Shown: positions 7,261 to 16,520, counted from the stretch's first letter. The stretch is 32,037 nucleotides of DNA from Legionellaceae bacterium (GCA_947504875.1 CANNJI010000024.1:1-32037); one strand, 5' to 3'. Notes: generated by a model from the letters alone, not told the origin. A program made the numbers and translations.

Positions 7261-8631
7261 ATGGCCCTATCTCCTTTAAATACAATTTCGCCCATTGATG
7301 GACGGTACATCGGCAAAACACGTGCCCTGGTCCCCTACTTTAGTGAGTATGCTTTAATTTATTATCGGCTTTTTATCGAAATAAAATGGCTTGAGTCGCT
7401 CGCTTCAAACGATACCATACAAGAAATTTCAAAACTCGATGATGCATCTCGTACATTTTTAAAAGGCATTCTCGAACAGTTTAATGAAGAAGAAGCAGAG
7501 GTTATTAAAACCTATGAAAAACAAACTAACCATGATGTTAAAGCGGTAGAATACTATCTGAAAGATCAGTTCGAAGCATGTGAGCCCTTAAAAAATATAA
7601 GCTCGTTTATTCATTTTGGCTGTACCTCTGAAGACATCAATAATCTTGCATACGCACTCATGATCAAAGAATCTCTCGCTCAAGTTATGCAACCCACATT
7701 GGCAGAAATTAGTGGTGGCATTACCCTGCTTGGGAAGCAATATGGCGAAATTGCAATGCTTGCAAGAACACATGGTCAAGCTGCAACACCTACAACCATG
7801 GGTAAAGAAATTATCAACTTTGCTGCGCGTTTAAAACGCCCCCTACAACAACTTTCAGAAGTACTCATTGCTGCAAAATGCAATGGTGCAGTTGGTAATT
7901 ATAATGCCCACAGCTTAGCATTCCCTAATGTAGACTGGCGAAAGCATTCTGCTCAATTCGTTGCATCACTAGGGCTTTCATTCAATGCATATACCACCCA
8001 AATTGAACCACACGATGGCATTGCTGAAGTCGCTCATATCATGATCCGTATTAATAATATCTTACTTGACTATACTCGCGATATTTGGACCTACATCTCA
8101 CTGGGTTATTTTAAACAAAAAACCGTTGCTACCGAAGTTGGTTCATCAACCATGCCTCATAAAGTTAACCCCATCGATTTTGAAAATGCGGAAGGAAATC
8201 TTGGCCTATCCAATGCGCTATTTGAGCACTTTGCCAACAAACTAACCCAGTCACGTTTGCAACGTGATTTATCGGACTCTACCGTTCTACGAAATTTAGG
8301 CGTCGCTTTCTCATACGCTCTGATTGCATATCAAGCGATAGCGAAAGGGAATGAAAAACTTCAAATCAATAAAGCAGCAATCACTCACGATCTCAACGCA
8401 AACTGGGTCATCCTTACCGAAGCTATCCAAACCGTGATGCGTCGATACAACATTGAAAATGCATATGAACAAATGCGCGATTTAAGCCGAGGCCATAAAA
8501 TTGATGCTGAACATCTGGCTAAATTTATCAATACCCTTGCCATTCCGAACGAAGTAAAAGAGGAGCTTCTACAGCTTACGCCCCAGAAATATATTGGACT
8601 TGCTTCAATTTTGGTCAAAGCATACTCATGA
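7261..8631 (+). CDS. purB: Adenylosuccinate lyase
   Basis: Cleaves SAICAR to AICAR and adenylosuccinate to AMP, releasing fumarate each time, in purine synthesis. At 456 residues it matches the length of E. coli PurB. Visible hallmarks are SPIDGRY near the N-terminus, the catalytic-histidine segment RTHGQAATPTTMGKE, and the fumarase/aspartase superfamily signature GSSTMPHKVNPIDFENAEGN with the catalytic serine loop. It overlaps nadB by four bases (ATGA), so the two are cotranslated. PurB makes fumarate, and NadB can use fumarate as electron acceptor, which may explain the pairing. Confidence 0.97.
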   Translation: MALSPLNTISPIDGRYIGKTRALVPYFSEYALIYYRLFIEIKWLESLASNDTIQEISKLDDASRTFLKGILEQFNEEEAEVIKTYEKQTNHDVKAVEYYLKDQFEACEPLKNISSFIHFGCTSEDINNLAYALMIKESLAQVMQPTLAEISGGITLLGKQYGEIAMLARTHGQAATPTTMGKEIINFAARLKRPLQQLSEVLIAAKCNGAVGNYNAHSLAFPNVDWRKHSAQFVASLGLSFNAYTTQIEPHDGIAEVAHIMIRINNILLDYTRDIWTYISLGYFKQKTVATEVGSSTMPHKVNPIDFENAEGNLGLSNALFEHFANKLTQSRLQRDLSDSTVLRNLGVAFSYALIAYQAIAKGNEKLQINKAAITHDLNANWVILTEAIQTVMRRYNIENAYEQMRDLSRGHKIDAEHLAKFINTLAIPNEVKEELLQLTPQKYIGLASILVKAYS

Positions 8632-10250
8632 ACAACACTCGATTTGATGTGCTCGTTATTGGTCAAGGACTGGCGGGCCTACATTACTGCATGCAGCTCC
8701 TAGCGCTCGAGCCCCGGCTTAAAATTGCACTCTTTAGCAAGGGTGAACCCCTCGAGTGCAATACACGCTATGCACAAGGTGGAATTGCTGCTGTTTTGAG
8801 CCCAGAGGATAGCCTAGCGTCGCATATTCAAGACACGATTGATGCTGGTGATGGCTTATGCTATCAACCCACCGTAGAATGCATCATTCATCAAGGGCCA
8901 GATGCGATAGCAGCATTAAATGCATATGACGTTCCATTTGATAAAGAACAGGATGATTATGCGCTGGGTCATGAAGGTGGGCATCGTCATAGACGAATTG
9001 CTCATTGTGGTGATGAGACTGGCCTGAATCTCATGGAAGCCTTGCATCGTCGACTAAAACAACACCCCCAGATCACCTGCTTCGAAAATCATATTGCTGT
9101 AAATTTAATCACACATTACCATCCTCACCGAACTGATAATCAGGGGGAAATTTTAGGCGCATACATCCTTGACTGTACTCAAAATAAAATTCAAACCTTT
9201 TTAGCTAATGCAGTTGTTCTAGCAACCGGAGGCGCAGGAAAAACGTATCAATATACAACAAACCCTATGGTCGCCACAGGCGATGGTGTTGCTATGGCCT
9301 ATCGCGCTGGTGCCCGTATCGGAAATATGGAGTTTTACCAATTTCACCCAACCTTATTACATCACCCAACCCTCACTAATTTTCTCATTTCTGAAGCTGT
9401 TCGTGGCGAAGGTGCGCTTCTTCGAAACGCAGACACACAAGAGCGTTTCATGACGCGGTATGCGCCAGAGCAACTTGAACTTGCAACACGCGATGTCGTT
9501 TCACGCGCTATATTTAATGAAATTGAACAAAGCGAAAGTAATTTTGTATACTTAGACATTACACATCAATCAGCCTCATTTTTGAAAAAGCGCTTTCCAC
9601 AAATCTATCGTACTTTATTATCCATTGGCATTGATATGGCACAAGATATGATCCCTGTTGTACCTGCAGCACACTATCAATGTGGCGGTGTTCTAACGGA
9701 TATTGATGGCAGAACGGATCTCAGACGTCTTTATGCAATTGGTGAAGTGGCTTTCACGGGTTTACACGGTGCAAATCGCTTGGCAAGTAACTCACTATTA
9801 GAAGCAGCGGTCATGGCTTCTAATACTTCCCGCTCAAGCATAAAAGATATCATGACCCCCTGGAAACTAAGCACAACGATACCTGAATGGAGCACACTGT
9901 CCGGCGTAAACCCTCGTCGTGCAAGTCAAATTAACGCTCACTGGCGAAGTTTACGCGGCGAAATGACCTCTTATGCAGGGATTGTCCGAACCGAAGCAGG
10001 ACTTGATGATTTATTACAGCTCATTCAAAAGCGCAAACACATCATTGAGGATTACTATTGGAAACATGCAATAACCCGTGATTTCATCGAGCTTCGTAAT
10101 ATTATTTTAAATGCTGAATTAATTGTCAGTGCTGCGCTTGCTCGACGCGAATCACGCGGTGGGCATTTTAGAGATGATTTTCAGCAGAAAAATGCACGTG
10201 CCGAGGAAAGTATCACGCGGTTTAATGCACCACAAACTCCTTTTATTTAA
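8628..10250 (+). CDS. nadB: L-aspartate oxidase
   Basis: FAD enzyme that oxidises L-aspartate to iminoaspartate, the first step of NAD synthesis, using oxygen or fumarate as acceptor. It has 540 residues, the usual length. The N-terminus has the dinucleotide-binding motif VLVIGQGLAGLH, then TRYAQGGIAAV, and later HPTLLHHP, SEAVRGEGALL and GANRLASNSLLEA. All are typical of the succinate dehydrogenase/fumarate reductase flavoprotein family and of NadB. It overlaps purB by four bases. The rubredoxin gene begins 24 bases after its stop. nadA and nadC are not in the window. Confidence 0.96.
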   Translation: MNNTRFDVLVIGQGLAGLHYCMQLLALEPRLKIALFSKGEPLECNTRYAQGGIAAVLSPEDSLASHIQDTIDAGDGLCYQPTVECIIHQGPDAIAALNAYDVPFDKEQDDYALGHEGGHRHRRIAHCGDETGLNLMEALHRRLKQHPQITCFENHIAVNLITHYHPHRTDNQGEILGAYILDCTQNKIQTFLANAVVLATGGAGKTYQYTTNPMVATGDGVAMAYRAGARIGNMEFYQFHPTLLHHPTLTNFLISEAVRGEGALLRNADTQERFMTRYAPEQLELATRDVVSRAIFNEIEQSESNFVYLDITHQSASFLKKRFPQIYRTLLSIGIDMAQDMIPVVPAAHYQCGGVLTDIDGRTDLRRLYAIGEVAFTGLHGANRLASNSLLEAAVMASNTSRSSIKDIMTPWKLSTTIPEWSTLSGVNPRRASQINAHWRSLRGEMTSYAGIVRTEAGLDDLLQLIQKRKHIIEDYYWKHAITRDFIELRNIILNAELIVSAALARRESRGGHFRDDFQQKNARAEESITRFNAPQTPFI

Positions 10251-10274
10251 CTTTAATTATGAGGTCTCTTAACC

Positions 10275-10451
10275 ATGTCAGCATATAAAAAATATCTTTG
10301 TGTCATTTGTGGCTTTATTTACGACGAAGCAATGGGTTGGCCAGAGGATGGTATAGCAGCAGGCACATTATGGGAAGAAGTTCCCGAAAACTGGTTTTGT
10401 CCAGATTGTGGTGCAGGAAAAGAAGACTTTGAGTTTGTGGAAATTGAATAA
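10275..10451 (+). CDS. rubA: Rubredoxin
   Basis: Small one-iron electron carrier of 58 residues. Two Cys-x-x-Cys knuckles bind the Fe(S-Cys)4 centre: [12 protein letters not shown] and [13 protein letters not shown], both almost exactly family consensus. The [11 protein letters not shown] loop is also standard. The ATG at 10275 is preceded by GAGG. It lies 24 bp after nadB in the same direction, so it is likely the third gene of the purB-nadB operon. Its electron partner is not encoded nearby. A link to NadB is only suggested by position. Confidence 0.96.
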   Translation: MSAYKKYLCVICGFIYDEAMGWPEDGIAAGTLWEEVPENWFCPDCGAGKEDFEFVEIE

Positions 10452-10496
10452 AAATTAACTATACTCAATGCATGTCAACCGACATCATAAGACAGC

Positions 10497-10763
10497 ATGT
10501 ATAGCCTTCGGATTTTATGTTTGAGTTTAGGATTAATAGCATCAGCCACACCGTTTGCTAACTATAGCAATCGGGGGTGGTGGAATAGTCAAGCGCCTGG
10601 GGTTAACGTAACTGAACCCGATGTCTGGGGAAACCCCGGCGTAATCGTCACCAGTCCCGTTCAAAACATGATCCCCTCAGAATCACGGTTTCCACTTTGC
10701 TCGACAACAAAACGATGTGACGCAAACGGTAATTGTAGCCTACGCCAAAAGTGCAGAGAGTAA
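10497..10763 (+). CDS. Small secreted hypothetical protein
   Basis: Protein of 88 residues with a clear Sec signal peptide (MYSLRILCLSLGLIASATPFA), so it probably goes to the periplasm or outside. The mature part is short and polar, with NRGWWNSQAPG and a C-terminal cysteine cluster (LCSTTKRC...GNCSLRQKC) suggesting two disulfides. I do not recognise the family. It starts 45 bases after the rubredoxin stop without a strong ribosome binding site. A minus-strand frame over the same DNA has a lipobox-like MGGC, but it is less convincing. Confidence 0.55.
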   Translation: MYSLRILCLSLGLIASATPFANYSNRGWWNSQAPGVNVTEPDVWGNPGVIVTSPVQNMIPSESRFPLCSTTKRCDANGNCSLRQKCRE

Positions 10764-10956
10764 AGAACACACGTATTCCTGAGCGCGGTTTTTTAGATGG
10801 AATAGCTGTACAACCACCCATAAAAACCATGACACAAACATACACAATCTGTGTTTTTATAATACAAAACATTCTTTGTATAGACAGCATGATCATAGTT
10901 ATATTTTATAGAATGGTCAATTTATCCAAAAAAATAAATATTAACAGCAAAATACC

Positions 10957-10984
10957 TTGCTTTTTACATGCATTTAGGTATTAT
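10957..10984 (+). promoter_or_regulatory. Promoter of tRNA-Lys
   Basis: TTGCTT (10957-10962), 16 bases, TATTAT (10979-10984). The start point would fall a few bases before the tRNA at 10998. From 10764 to here I see no gene. Confidence 0.5.
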
Positions 10985-10997
10985 CGCTTCCTCTTTA

Positions 10998-11073
10998 GGG
11001 CCGTTAGCTCAGTTGGTAGAGCAGGAGGCTTTTAACCTCTGTGTCATAAGTTCGAATCTTATACGGCCCACCA
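10998..11073 (+). tRNA. tRNA-Lys(UUU)
   Basis: Full cloverleaf of 76 bases including encoded CCA. Acceptor GGGCCGT pairs with ACGGCCC, the D stem is GCTC/GAGC, the anticodon stem is GGAGG/CCTCT with loop CTTTTAA, and the T arm is ATAAG-TTCGAAT-CTTAT. The anticodon TTT reads lysine AAA/AAG. Its 3' end is only six bases from the end of the convergent exporter gene of the RiPP cluster. Confidence 0.97.
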
Positions 11074-11079
11074 GTTCCC

Positions 11080-13179
11080 CTAAAGCGCACCCAATTGACC
11101 AAGGTCAATTACACGGTCTGCCATTTTAATGGTCTGCTCTCGATGCGCAACAATAATCTGCGTTATATTCAATGCCTTTAAAGCGTGATTAATTCTTTTT
11201 TCGTTGTCGTCATCCAAATGACTTGTGGCCTCGTCTAAAAACAATATTTTAGGTCGCTTATACAGTGCTCTTGCCAACAAAATTCGTTGTTTTTGTCCTC
11301 CTGATAATAAAGAGCCCATATCACCAATCAACGTTTCGTAGCCCATGGGGAAAGCCTCAATGGTCTCTTGAATACAGGCTAATTTTGCTACATATTCAAC
11401 ATAGGGCATATCGATAGAATCATCAAAAAAAACAATGTTATCTAAAATTGACCCGCTAAATAAGGTATCATCTTGCATCACGGATGCCGTCAATGATCTG
11501 TATTTTTTTAACCCTATGGATTTCATTGAATACGGACCAATATATATTTCTCCATCCGTGGGTTTGATAAGTCCCATCATGATTTTCAAAAGTGTGGTTT
11601 TTCCAGTGCCGGATGCACCAATAATCGCTATTTTCTCACCTGGAAAAATATCAATATCCAAGGCTTGGAATAAGTATGATTTTGATGCGTCATATTTAAA
11701 AGAAATATGCTTGAGCGCAACGACTTGATTAAAATCAATCTCAACAAGTGCAGAGCGCTCAACCTCTTGTTCTGGTTGTTGATGCAAAATATCACCTAGT
11801 CGATTCAATTGAATTGAAATTAATTTATAATCAAATAACTGCTGAAAAAAAGAGGACGCTTTATTAACAAATATCGCCCGATAAGCAAGAAACGCTATCA
11901 ACATCCCAACCGTAAAATACGCTCCTACAACTGCATGTGCACCAACAATAATCACCAAAAGCAACTCTAGATTAAACAAGATAGAATTGGCCACATGATA
12001 CCGATTTTGCATTTTAGAAACCCTAATATCGGCATTCAGCGCATCAATATATCCATTTTGCCACCGTCTAAATCGCGTGCCCTCTTTTGAATAAGCCTTA
12101 ATAGGCATGATCCCTTGTAAGGTCTCTAAAAAAACAGATGCCGTGATGCTATGTAAATGAATAGATGCTGATGAATTTTTTTTAAAAGCAATATATGAGG
12201 CATAGCGAATCAGAATACTAGCCCCCTGCGCCAGAATAACAAATAGACTCAACAGTGGACTATAGAGAAACATGACTAACAAATTAATACCCAACATCAG
12301 GCCATCCAAAAGTGTATTAATAAAATCCGTACTAATCTTTCGCTGAATTTGATCTATACCTTGAAATTTAGACTGAATATCACCTTTATGTCGCGACTCA
12401 AAAAAATTCAACGGTAATTTTAATAAGTGTCGCATGACATTCGATGAAAATTGTTCTGTTAAATGGGTGGTAATATACAAAACAAACGCTGAACGTATAT
12501 ATTCAATTAGACCCTGCGTCATGATTAAAATAAAAAAACAACCCGCAATGCTGTATAAATTACCCAAAGCATTCGAACTTGTTACATGGTCAGTCACATA
12601 TTGAAGAAAGAGTGGATTAACCAATGCAATCATTTCCATACACAACGATAATAGAAATAAAAATAATATGGATTGATGAATACCCTTAATTGTTTTAACC
12701 AAATCAAATAAATTTAATTCTGACTTTACGCGTACTCGCTCAAAATTGTCTGCCGGAATCGCCTCTAAAACTACCCCAGTAAACGCTTTAGATACTTCCT
12801 CCATACTGCATGTGCGCACACCTTCAGCTGGATCATAAATAACCACGGCATGTCGTCTTACCGATTTTAAAACAACAAAATGATTCATATTCCAATGTAA
12901 AATTGCCGGTGTTTTTACACGATTGAGTTCAGACAACGGAACACTTAATGCACGCGTTCTAAAATTTAATCGTTCAAAAAGCGTTTGGATATGACGCAGG
13001 TTAACGCCACACAGTGTTGGTCTATCGAGCGATCTTAACGTAAATAAATCAAGCGCTAATCCCCAAAAATTACTCACCATTGCAACACAAGCATGCCCGC
13101 ACTCTGCGCGCTCATCCTGCATAATCAACGGCAAACTGCGGCGCTCACTAAAACGTAATAATGAAGAGCGAATACTCAT
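11080..13179 (-). CDS. C39 peptidase-containing ABC exporter for double-glycine leader peptides
   Basis: Inner-membrane exporter (699 residues) that should cut the leader after Gly-Gly and pump out the mature peptide. The N-terminal C39 peptidase domain is complete: Q21 and C27 in IMQDERAECGHAC, H100 in HWNMNHFVVL and D116 in IYDPAEG. A membrane domain of about six helices follows, then a nucleotide-binding domain with Walker A GASGTGKTT (about 521-529), LLSGGQKQR (about 622) and FLDEATSHLD. It is CvaB/RaxB-like in layout. Translation is coupled to the adaptor gene by a four-base overlap. The matching substrate is the VSGG-leader precursor encoded at 16536-16709. A TolC-type outer-membrane channel must come from elsewhere. 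Confidence 0.93.
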   Translation of the reverse strand: MSIRSSLLRFSERRSLPLIMQDERAECGHACVAMVSNFWGLALDLFTLRSLDRPTLCGVNLRHIQTLFERLNFRTRALSVPLSELNRVKTPAILHWNMNHFVVLKSVRRHAVVIYDPAEGVRTCSMEEVSKAFTGVVLEAIPADNFERVRVKSELNLFDLVKTIKGIHQSILFLFLLSLCMEMIALVNPLFLQYVTDHVTSSNALGNLYSIAGCFFILIMTQGLIEYIRSAFVLYITTHLTEQFSSNVMRHLLKLPLNFFESRHKGDIQSKFQGIDQIQRKISTDFINTLLDGLMLGINLLVMFLYSPLLSLFVILAQGASILIRYASYIAFKKNSSASIHLHSITASVFLETLQGIMPIKAYSKEGTRFRRWQNGYIDALNADIRVSKMQNRYHVANSILFNLELLLVIIVGAHAVVGAYFTVGMLIAFLAYRAIFVNKASSFFQQLFDYKLISIQLNRLGDILHQQPEQEVERSALVEIDFNQVVALKHISFKYDASKSYLFQALDIDIFPGEKIAIIGASGTGKTTLLKIMMGLIKPTDGEIYIGPYSMKSIGLKKYRSLTASVMQDDTLFSGSILDNIVFFDDSIDMPYVEYVAKLACIQETIEAFPMGYETLIGDMGSLLSGGQKQRILLARALYKRPKILFLDEATSHLDDDNEKRINHALKALNITQIIVAHREQTIKMADRVIDLGQLGAL

Positions 13180-14183
13180 AATAGTTGCTCTTTATGATAG
13201 CCATACAATGTTTCAAATACCCATTGACCAATGGTCTGTTTAACCCCAAGAATTTCTGCAGAAAAAGTCATTCCTGGTTTTAACGCCTGCTTTGATTTAT
13301 CGGCCAATATGATTTTATCCAAATGAGCTCGAGCCTTGTAGTAAGGCGCTCCAATTGAAATAGACTTTTCTTCTAATGCATCCGTTAATATCGTCTGATT
13401 CATTTCATAAAGTCGTGCATGGCCTGTGCCAAAATGCTGATAAGGATAAGCATCGTAACGAATAACAATAGGCTGATTCAACTTCAAAAACCTCACCTGC
13501 TTAACTGGAACATAGAGTTCTGCCAATAAAAAAGCACCTTCTGGCAAAATTGTTGCTAACGGCTTTAATGCCTGGGTAGATTGCCCGGTGGTAGAGGTCA
13601 AACTGGATATAAGCCCACTCACTGGAGCACGAACTGTGTGTGCTCGTGATTGCTTATAATGAATAAGCTCCATAGTTAAAAGACTTTTTTTGGTTTTTAA
13701 TGCAACAAGTTCATCATGTTTTTCACGATACGCGTCTGATGAAATATAGTGCTTTAACAAAAGAGGCTTTAACATCATCAGTTGATGCGCTTTATATGCA
13801 ATATCCTCTTCCAATGCCTTTTTTCTTTTCGCAAAGGATTTTAGTGTCTGCTGGTTGTTATCGGGGCGCAACCGATCTAAAGATGTATCAATCAAAAATA
13901 AAGGCGCGCCTTTTGTAACTGAATCCCCCTGCTTAACCCATTGTTTTATGATAATACCAGGACGTTTTGAATACACATGCACAACCCCTTTGCTCGAATT
14001 TAAAACGCCTTTAACAATGGTCTGTTCCCTCATTTGAGCAAAGCAAAAATAACAACAGATAAGCACGAATAATAAGACTAACCCCATACCAGCAATAACA
14101 TAGTTCATGGGTGTATTAATAAACACTTCGCCATATTGTTTATTTTTAAGATGCTCAAGGGCCTCTTGCCTAAACTTTATCAT
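13176..14183 (-). CDS. HlyD/CvaA-type periplasmic adaptor of the peptide exporter
   Basis: Membrane-fusion protein linking the ABC exporter to an outer-membrane channel. From ATG 14183 it has 335 residues: a short cytoplasmic stretch, one membrane helix (NYVIAGMGLVLLFVLICCYF), a barrel-sandwich half GIIIKQWVKQGDSVTKGAPLFLID, a helical hairpin, the second half TVRAPVSGLISSL, and a C-terminal domain with GMTFSAEIL. This is the CvaA/RaxA pattern. The frame extends to a TTG at 14210, but ATG 14183 has GGGA eight bases upstream and gives a normal N-terminus. It overlaps the exporter gene by ATGA. A 121 bp gap separates it from the HEAT-repeat gene. Confidence 0.9.
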   Translation of the reverse strand: MIKFRQEALEHLKNKQYGEVFINTPMNYVIAGMGLVLLFVLICCYFCFAQMREQTIVKGVLNSSKGVVHVYSKRPGIIIKQWVKQGDSVTKGAPLFLIDTSLDRLRPDNNQQTLKSFAKRKKALEEDIAYKAHQLMMLKPLLLKHYISSDAYREKHDELVALKTKKSLLTMELIHYKQSRAHTVRAPVSGLISSLTSTTGQSTQALKPLATILPEGAFLLAELYVPVKQVRFLKLNQPIVIRYDAYPYQHFGTGHARLYEMNQTILTDALEEKSISIGAPYYKARAHLDKIILADKSKQALKPGMTFSAEILGVKQTIGQWVFETLYGYHKEQLL

Positions 14184-14304
14184 TCCATTGTTCCCAATAT
14201 ACCAGATCAAATATACGCTCTTACTCGCTGCATCATCCTTAGCGTGACGAGTTGTTTCTAGCGTTGTGACACTTACCCAAAGAGCACTATAGTGTAATTC
14301 ACAC

Positions 14305-15321
14305 TCATCCTAATGCATTTTGCTTAGCCCATGCTTGCCATGAGATAAGATCCCGCTCCCCAAAATTTTTTTCACTGATCTTCTTTAACAACAGATAAGC
14401 AACATCGTGATTATTAGGTTGTTTTAACGCAATTAATCTCAAAAGACGCGAAACACCATGCGCTCTGAGTTGTGCTTTTACTTCTGTTGAATCAATTAAA
14501 CTTAACAAAACAAGAAGAGATTTATTGCGATCACTCACAACCGGCGAATCCAGTAGCGTAATGAATGGTTCAACAGGAATAGATTTAAGTTTGCCGCGAA
14601 AAATGGTTTCACCAATTACGCGAATCGCATTATTTCGAACACTCAAATCAGGATCCTGTACATAAGACAAGAGTACAGTCACAATTTCGTTAGGATCCGT
14701 AAAATGGCCAACCAACAAGGCAGCCACAGCTCGTCGACTAGGGTCTAAATCCAACTTTAAAGTACGCAGGACTAGTTGTTTATCTTTTTGTACACCTGTT
14801 TTAAAAATTGGTAAATAGGGCTTCAATTCAGGGTGTTCATATCCCGTAATACAATGATAAAAAGGACATTGAATCTCCTCCTTTCCCAATGCACCACTCA
14901 TCATTAATTTAAATGCCAGCATTTGATACGTCATCATGGCTGTAATCAAATCGTTCTTTTGCATGATATTAACAAAATTTAAACGCGGTTTGTCCTGTTT
15001 GTCGATTACCTCTATGGTTGTATATTGATTTTGATTTCCAGGATATAAAACCGTTGTCCACTCGCCATAAGCAAAGTCTCCTTCTTTTTTTATTTTTTCA
15101 ATTAAAGCTACTTTTTTTGCAAAAATAGCATCTGGATTAGTTGTCATGGCAAGTGATGTAGGGCTCATCTGCTCTTCAACCGCTATCACCTGTGGGCCAT
15201 ATTTTTTGATTATTTTTGCAGCTGTCGCTGGGTCGGTACCATAGACATCAAGAATTGTCTTGGCAGATACCTGCCAAGACCCCAACACAACAAGCATTGT
15301 CATACAATATTTAAGTCTCAT
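14305..15321 (-). CDS. Secreted HEAT-repeat protein within the RiPP operon
   Basis: Protein of 338 residues with a signal peptide (cleavage likely after QVSA, about residue 20), so it acts in the periplasm or outside. The N-terminal half is not recognised. It has a likely disulfide pair in QCPFYHCITG. The C-terminal half holds about three to four HEAT-like helical repeats, for example DPSRRAVAALLVGHF, DPDLSVRNNAIRVIGE and DRNKSLLVLLSLI. GAGGAG nine bases before the ATG supports the start. It lies 12 bp after the ATP-grasp ligase gene, so it belongs to the operon. I know of no characterised graspetide cluster with such a protein. Immunity, target binding or help in export are all possible, and nothing decides between them. 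Confidence 0.75.
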   Translation of the reverse strand: MRLKYCMTMLVVLGSWQVSAKTILDVYGTDPATAAKIIKKYGPQVIAVEEQMSPTSLAMTTNPDAIFAKKVALIEKIKKEGDFAYGEWTTVLYPGNQNQYTTIEVIDKQDKPRLNFVNIMQKNDLITAMMTYQMLAFKLMMSGALGKEEIQCPFYHCITGYEHPELKPYLPIFKTGVQKDKQLVLRTLKLDLDPSRRAVAALLVGHFTDPNEIVTVLLSYVQDPDLSVRNNAIRVIGETIFRGKLKSIPVEPFITLLDSPVVSDRNKSLLVLLSLIDSTEVKAQLRAHGVSRLLRLIALKQPNNHDVAYLLLKKISEKNFGERDLISWQAWAKQNALG

Positions 15322-15333
15322 GTACAGGGCTCC

Positions 15334-16446
15334 TCATGCCTTTAGACCTTGTGCCTTAACACTATTGAGTTCAACATGTTTTTCCATATTTTCTTCACAC
15401 ATCGCTTTCATTTGAACACGATATTGATCAATTGAATACGTCACATGATCAGGATCCCATTTAAAATCAATGGTGCGCGCCAATAAAAAATGAACAAATA
15501 TATCCAGTAGTTTTAAATCGGGACAATACTCTTCAAGCCATAAAAACTGCCCTTGTTCATTAACTTCTAAAAAGATATATTCACCTTCTGTTGAAACGAT
15601 GAAATCAAAAGACCCAAAAACAATCCCTAGTTTACGCATAAACAAGCGTATTTTATCCTCAACAACACAGGGTAATTTATAAGGCGTTACCTGTAATGTT
15701 TTATCCTGAATGGCGCGCCAATCAATTTGACCTTCTGGATGGGCTTGTGAATCTAATTTGGCTGCCACGATATAATCACCAAAGCACGTCACTCTCAATT
15801 CATATTTCTTTTTAATTTCCTTTTGAAATATTCCTGGAACAGACTGTAAAAAATGATTTTCAGGTAAATCAAGCAATCCAACACGCGCAGTGTATGCAAC
15901 TTTCATGTAATCACTGTCAAACCAAAAGTTTGAACACATCGGTTTATATATAACGCCTTGTTCTTCATGATTTAAAATAAAATAATGGATTTCTTTGGGG
16001 TCATTGGAGCAAAGCGTCACAGGAATTTTCATTCCACACGCATCAGCAACACGTAATTGGAAAATCTTAAAATTGGCTCGATGCGCTGCTTCTTTAGGAT
16101 TTATCCACCATGCATTTTGCGCCATGGTATGGGTAAATGACTCATAAAAAAGCAAATTTTCACGCATAACAAATTGATAATCGTCCGGATGCGTGGCACT
16201 TTTAGGTATGAATGGTCGACGAGCACGTCGCCACCAAACCACATCGTATGGTTGATCATAAAGGGTTGAATAAGCATCGGCGCTTTGCCACGAGTAACGC
16301 GATGGCTCGATAAAAATTGAATTTTTTTGTCGCGTTGGCTGATCTGCTGTAAATAACAATGCAACATGATGCCCGCGATCTTCAAGCGCTAGTTTTAAAA
16401 CAATTGCATGGGTATCATCTGGTTCGGTTGGAATTAGAAATTTCAT
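15334..16446 (-). CDS. ATP-grasp graspetide ligase (MvdC/MvdD family)
   Basis: Cytoplasmic ATP-grasp enzyme of 370 residues that activates Asp/Glu side chains of a precursor as acyl phosphates and joins them to Thr/Ser as esters (or to Lys as amides). Family landmarks are the N-terminal pre-grasp part with YDVVWWRRARRP, VIYKPM (ATP-binding lysine), IFQKEIKKKYELRVTCFGD, IDWR, and the metal-binding end GSFDFIVS...YIFLEVNEQGQFLWLE. This combination is typical of microviridin/graspetide ligases rather than of D-Ala-D-Ala ligase or RimK. GGGAG precedes the ATG. The precursor gene lies 89 bp upstream and the exporter genes downstream. There is only one ligase, so it would have to make all rings. 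Confidence 0.92.
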   Translation of the reverse strand: MKFLIPTEPDDTHAIVLKLALEDRGHHVALLFTADQPTRQKNSIFIEPSRYSWQSADAYSTLYDQPYDVVWWRRARRPFIPKSATHPDDYQFVMRENLLFYESFTHTMAQNAWWINPKEAAHRANFKIFQLRVADACGMKIPVTLCSNDPKEIHYFILNHEEQGVIYKPMCSNFWFDSDYMKVAYTARVGLLDLPENHFLQSVPGIFQKEIKKKYELRVTCFGDYIVAAKLDSQAHPEGQIDWRAIQDKTLQVTPYKLPCVVEDKIRLFMRKLGIVFGSFDFIVSTEGEYIFLEVNEQGQFLWLEEYCPDLKLLDIFVHFLLARTIDFKWDPDHVTYSIDQYRVQMKAMCEENMEKHVELNSVKAQGLKA

Positions 16447-16496
16447 GGTTTACTCCCTTCCATGTGGTTACATCAAAAACAAAAGACATTTTTTAA

Positions 16497-16520
16497 AGGG
16501 TTTCGTCATCGAAACCCTTA
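16497..16520 (-). terminator. Hairpin between precursor and ligase genes (attenuator-like)
   Basis: AAGGGTTTCG and CGAAACCCTT form a perfect 10 bp stem with a four-base loop, 15 bases after the precursor stop. On the minus strand it is followed by TTTAAAAAATG, not a clean U tract. It is therefore more likely a partial terminator or 3'-stabilising hairpin, letting the precursor mRNA outnumber that of the ligase and exporter. Confidence 0.6.

Noticed and set aside
10648-10896. Minus-strand frame with a lipobox-like MGGC
   Set aside because: It overlaps a plus-strand gene with a cleaner signal peptide, the C-terminal part looks like antisense translation, and the N-terminal part has poor codon use.
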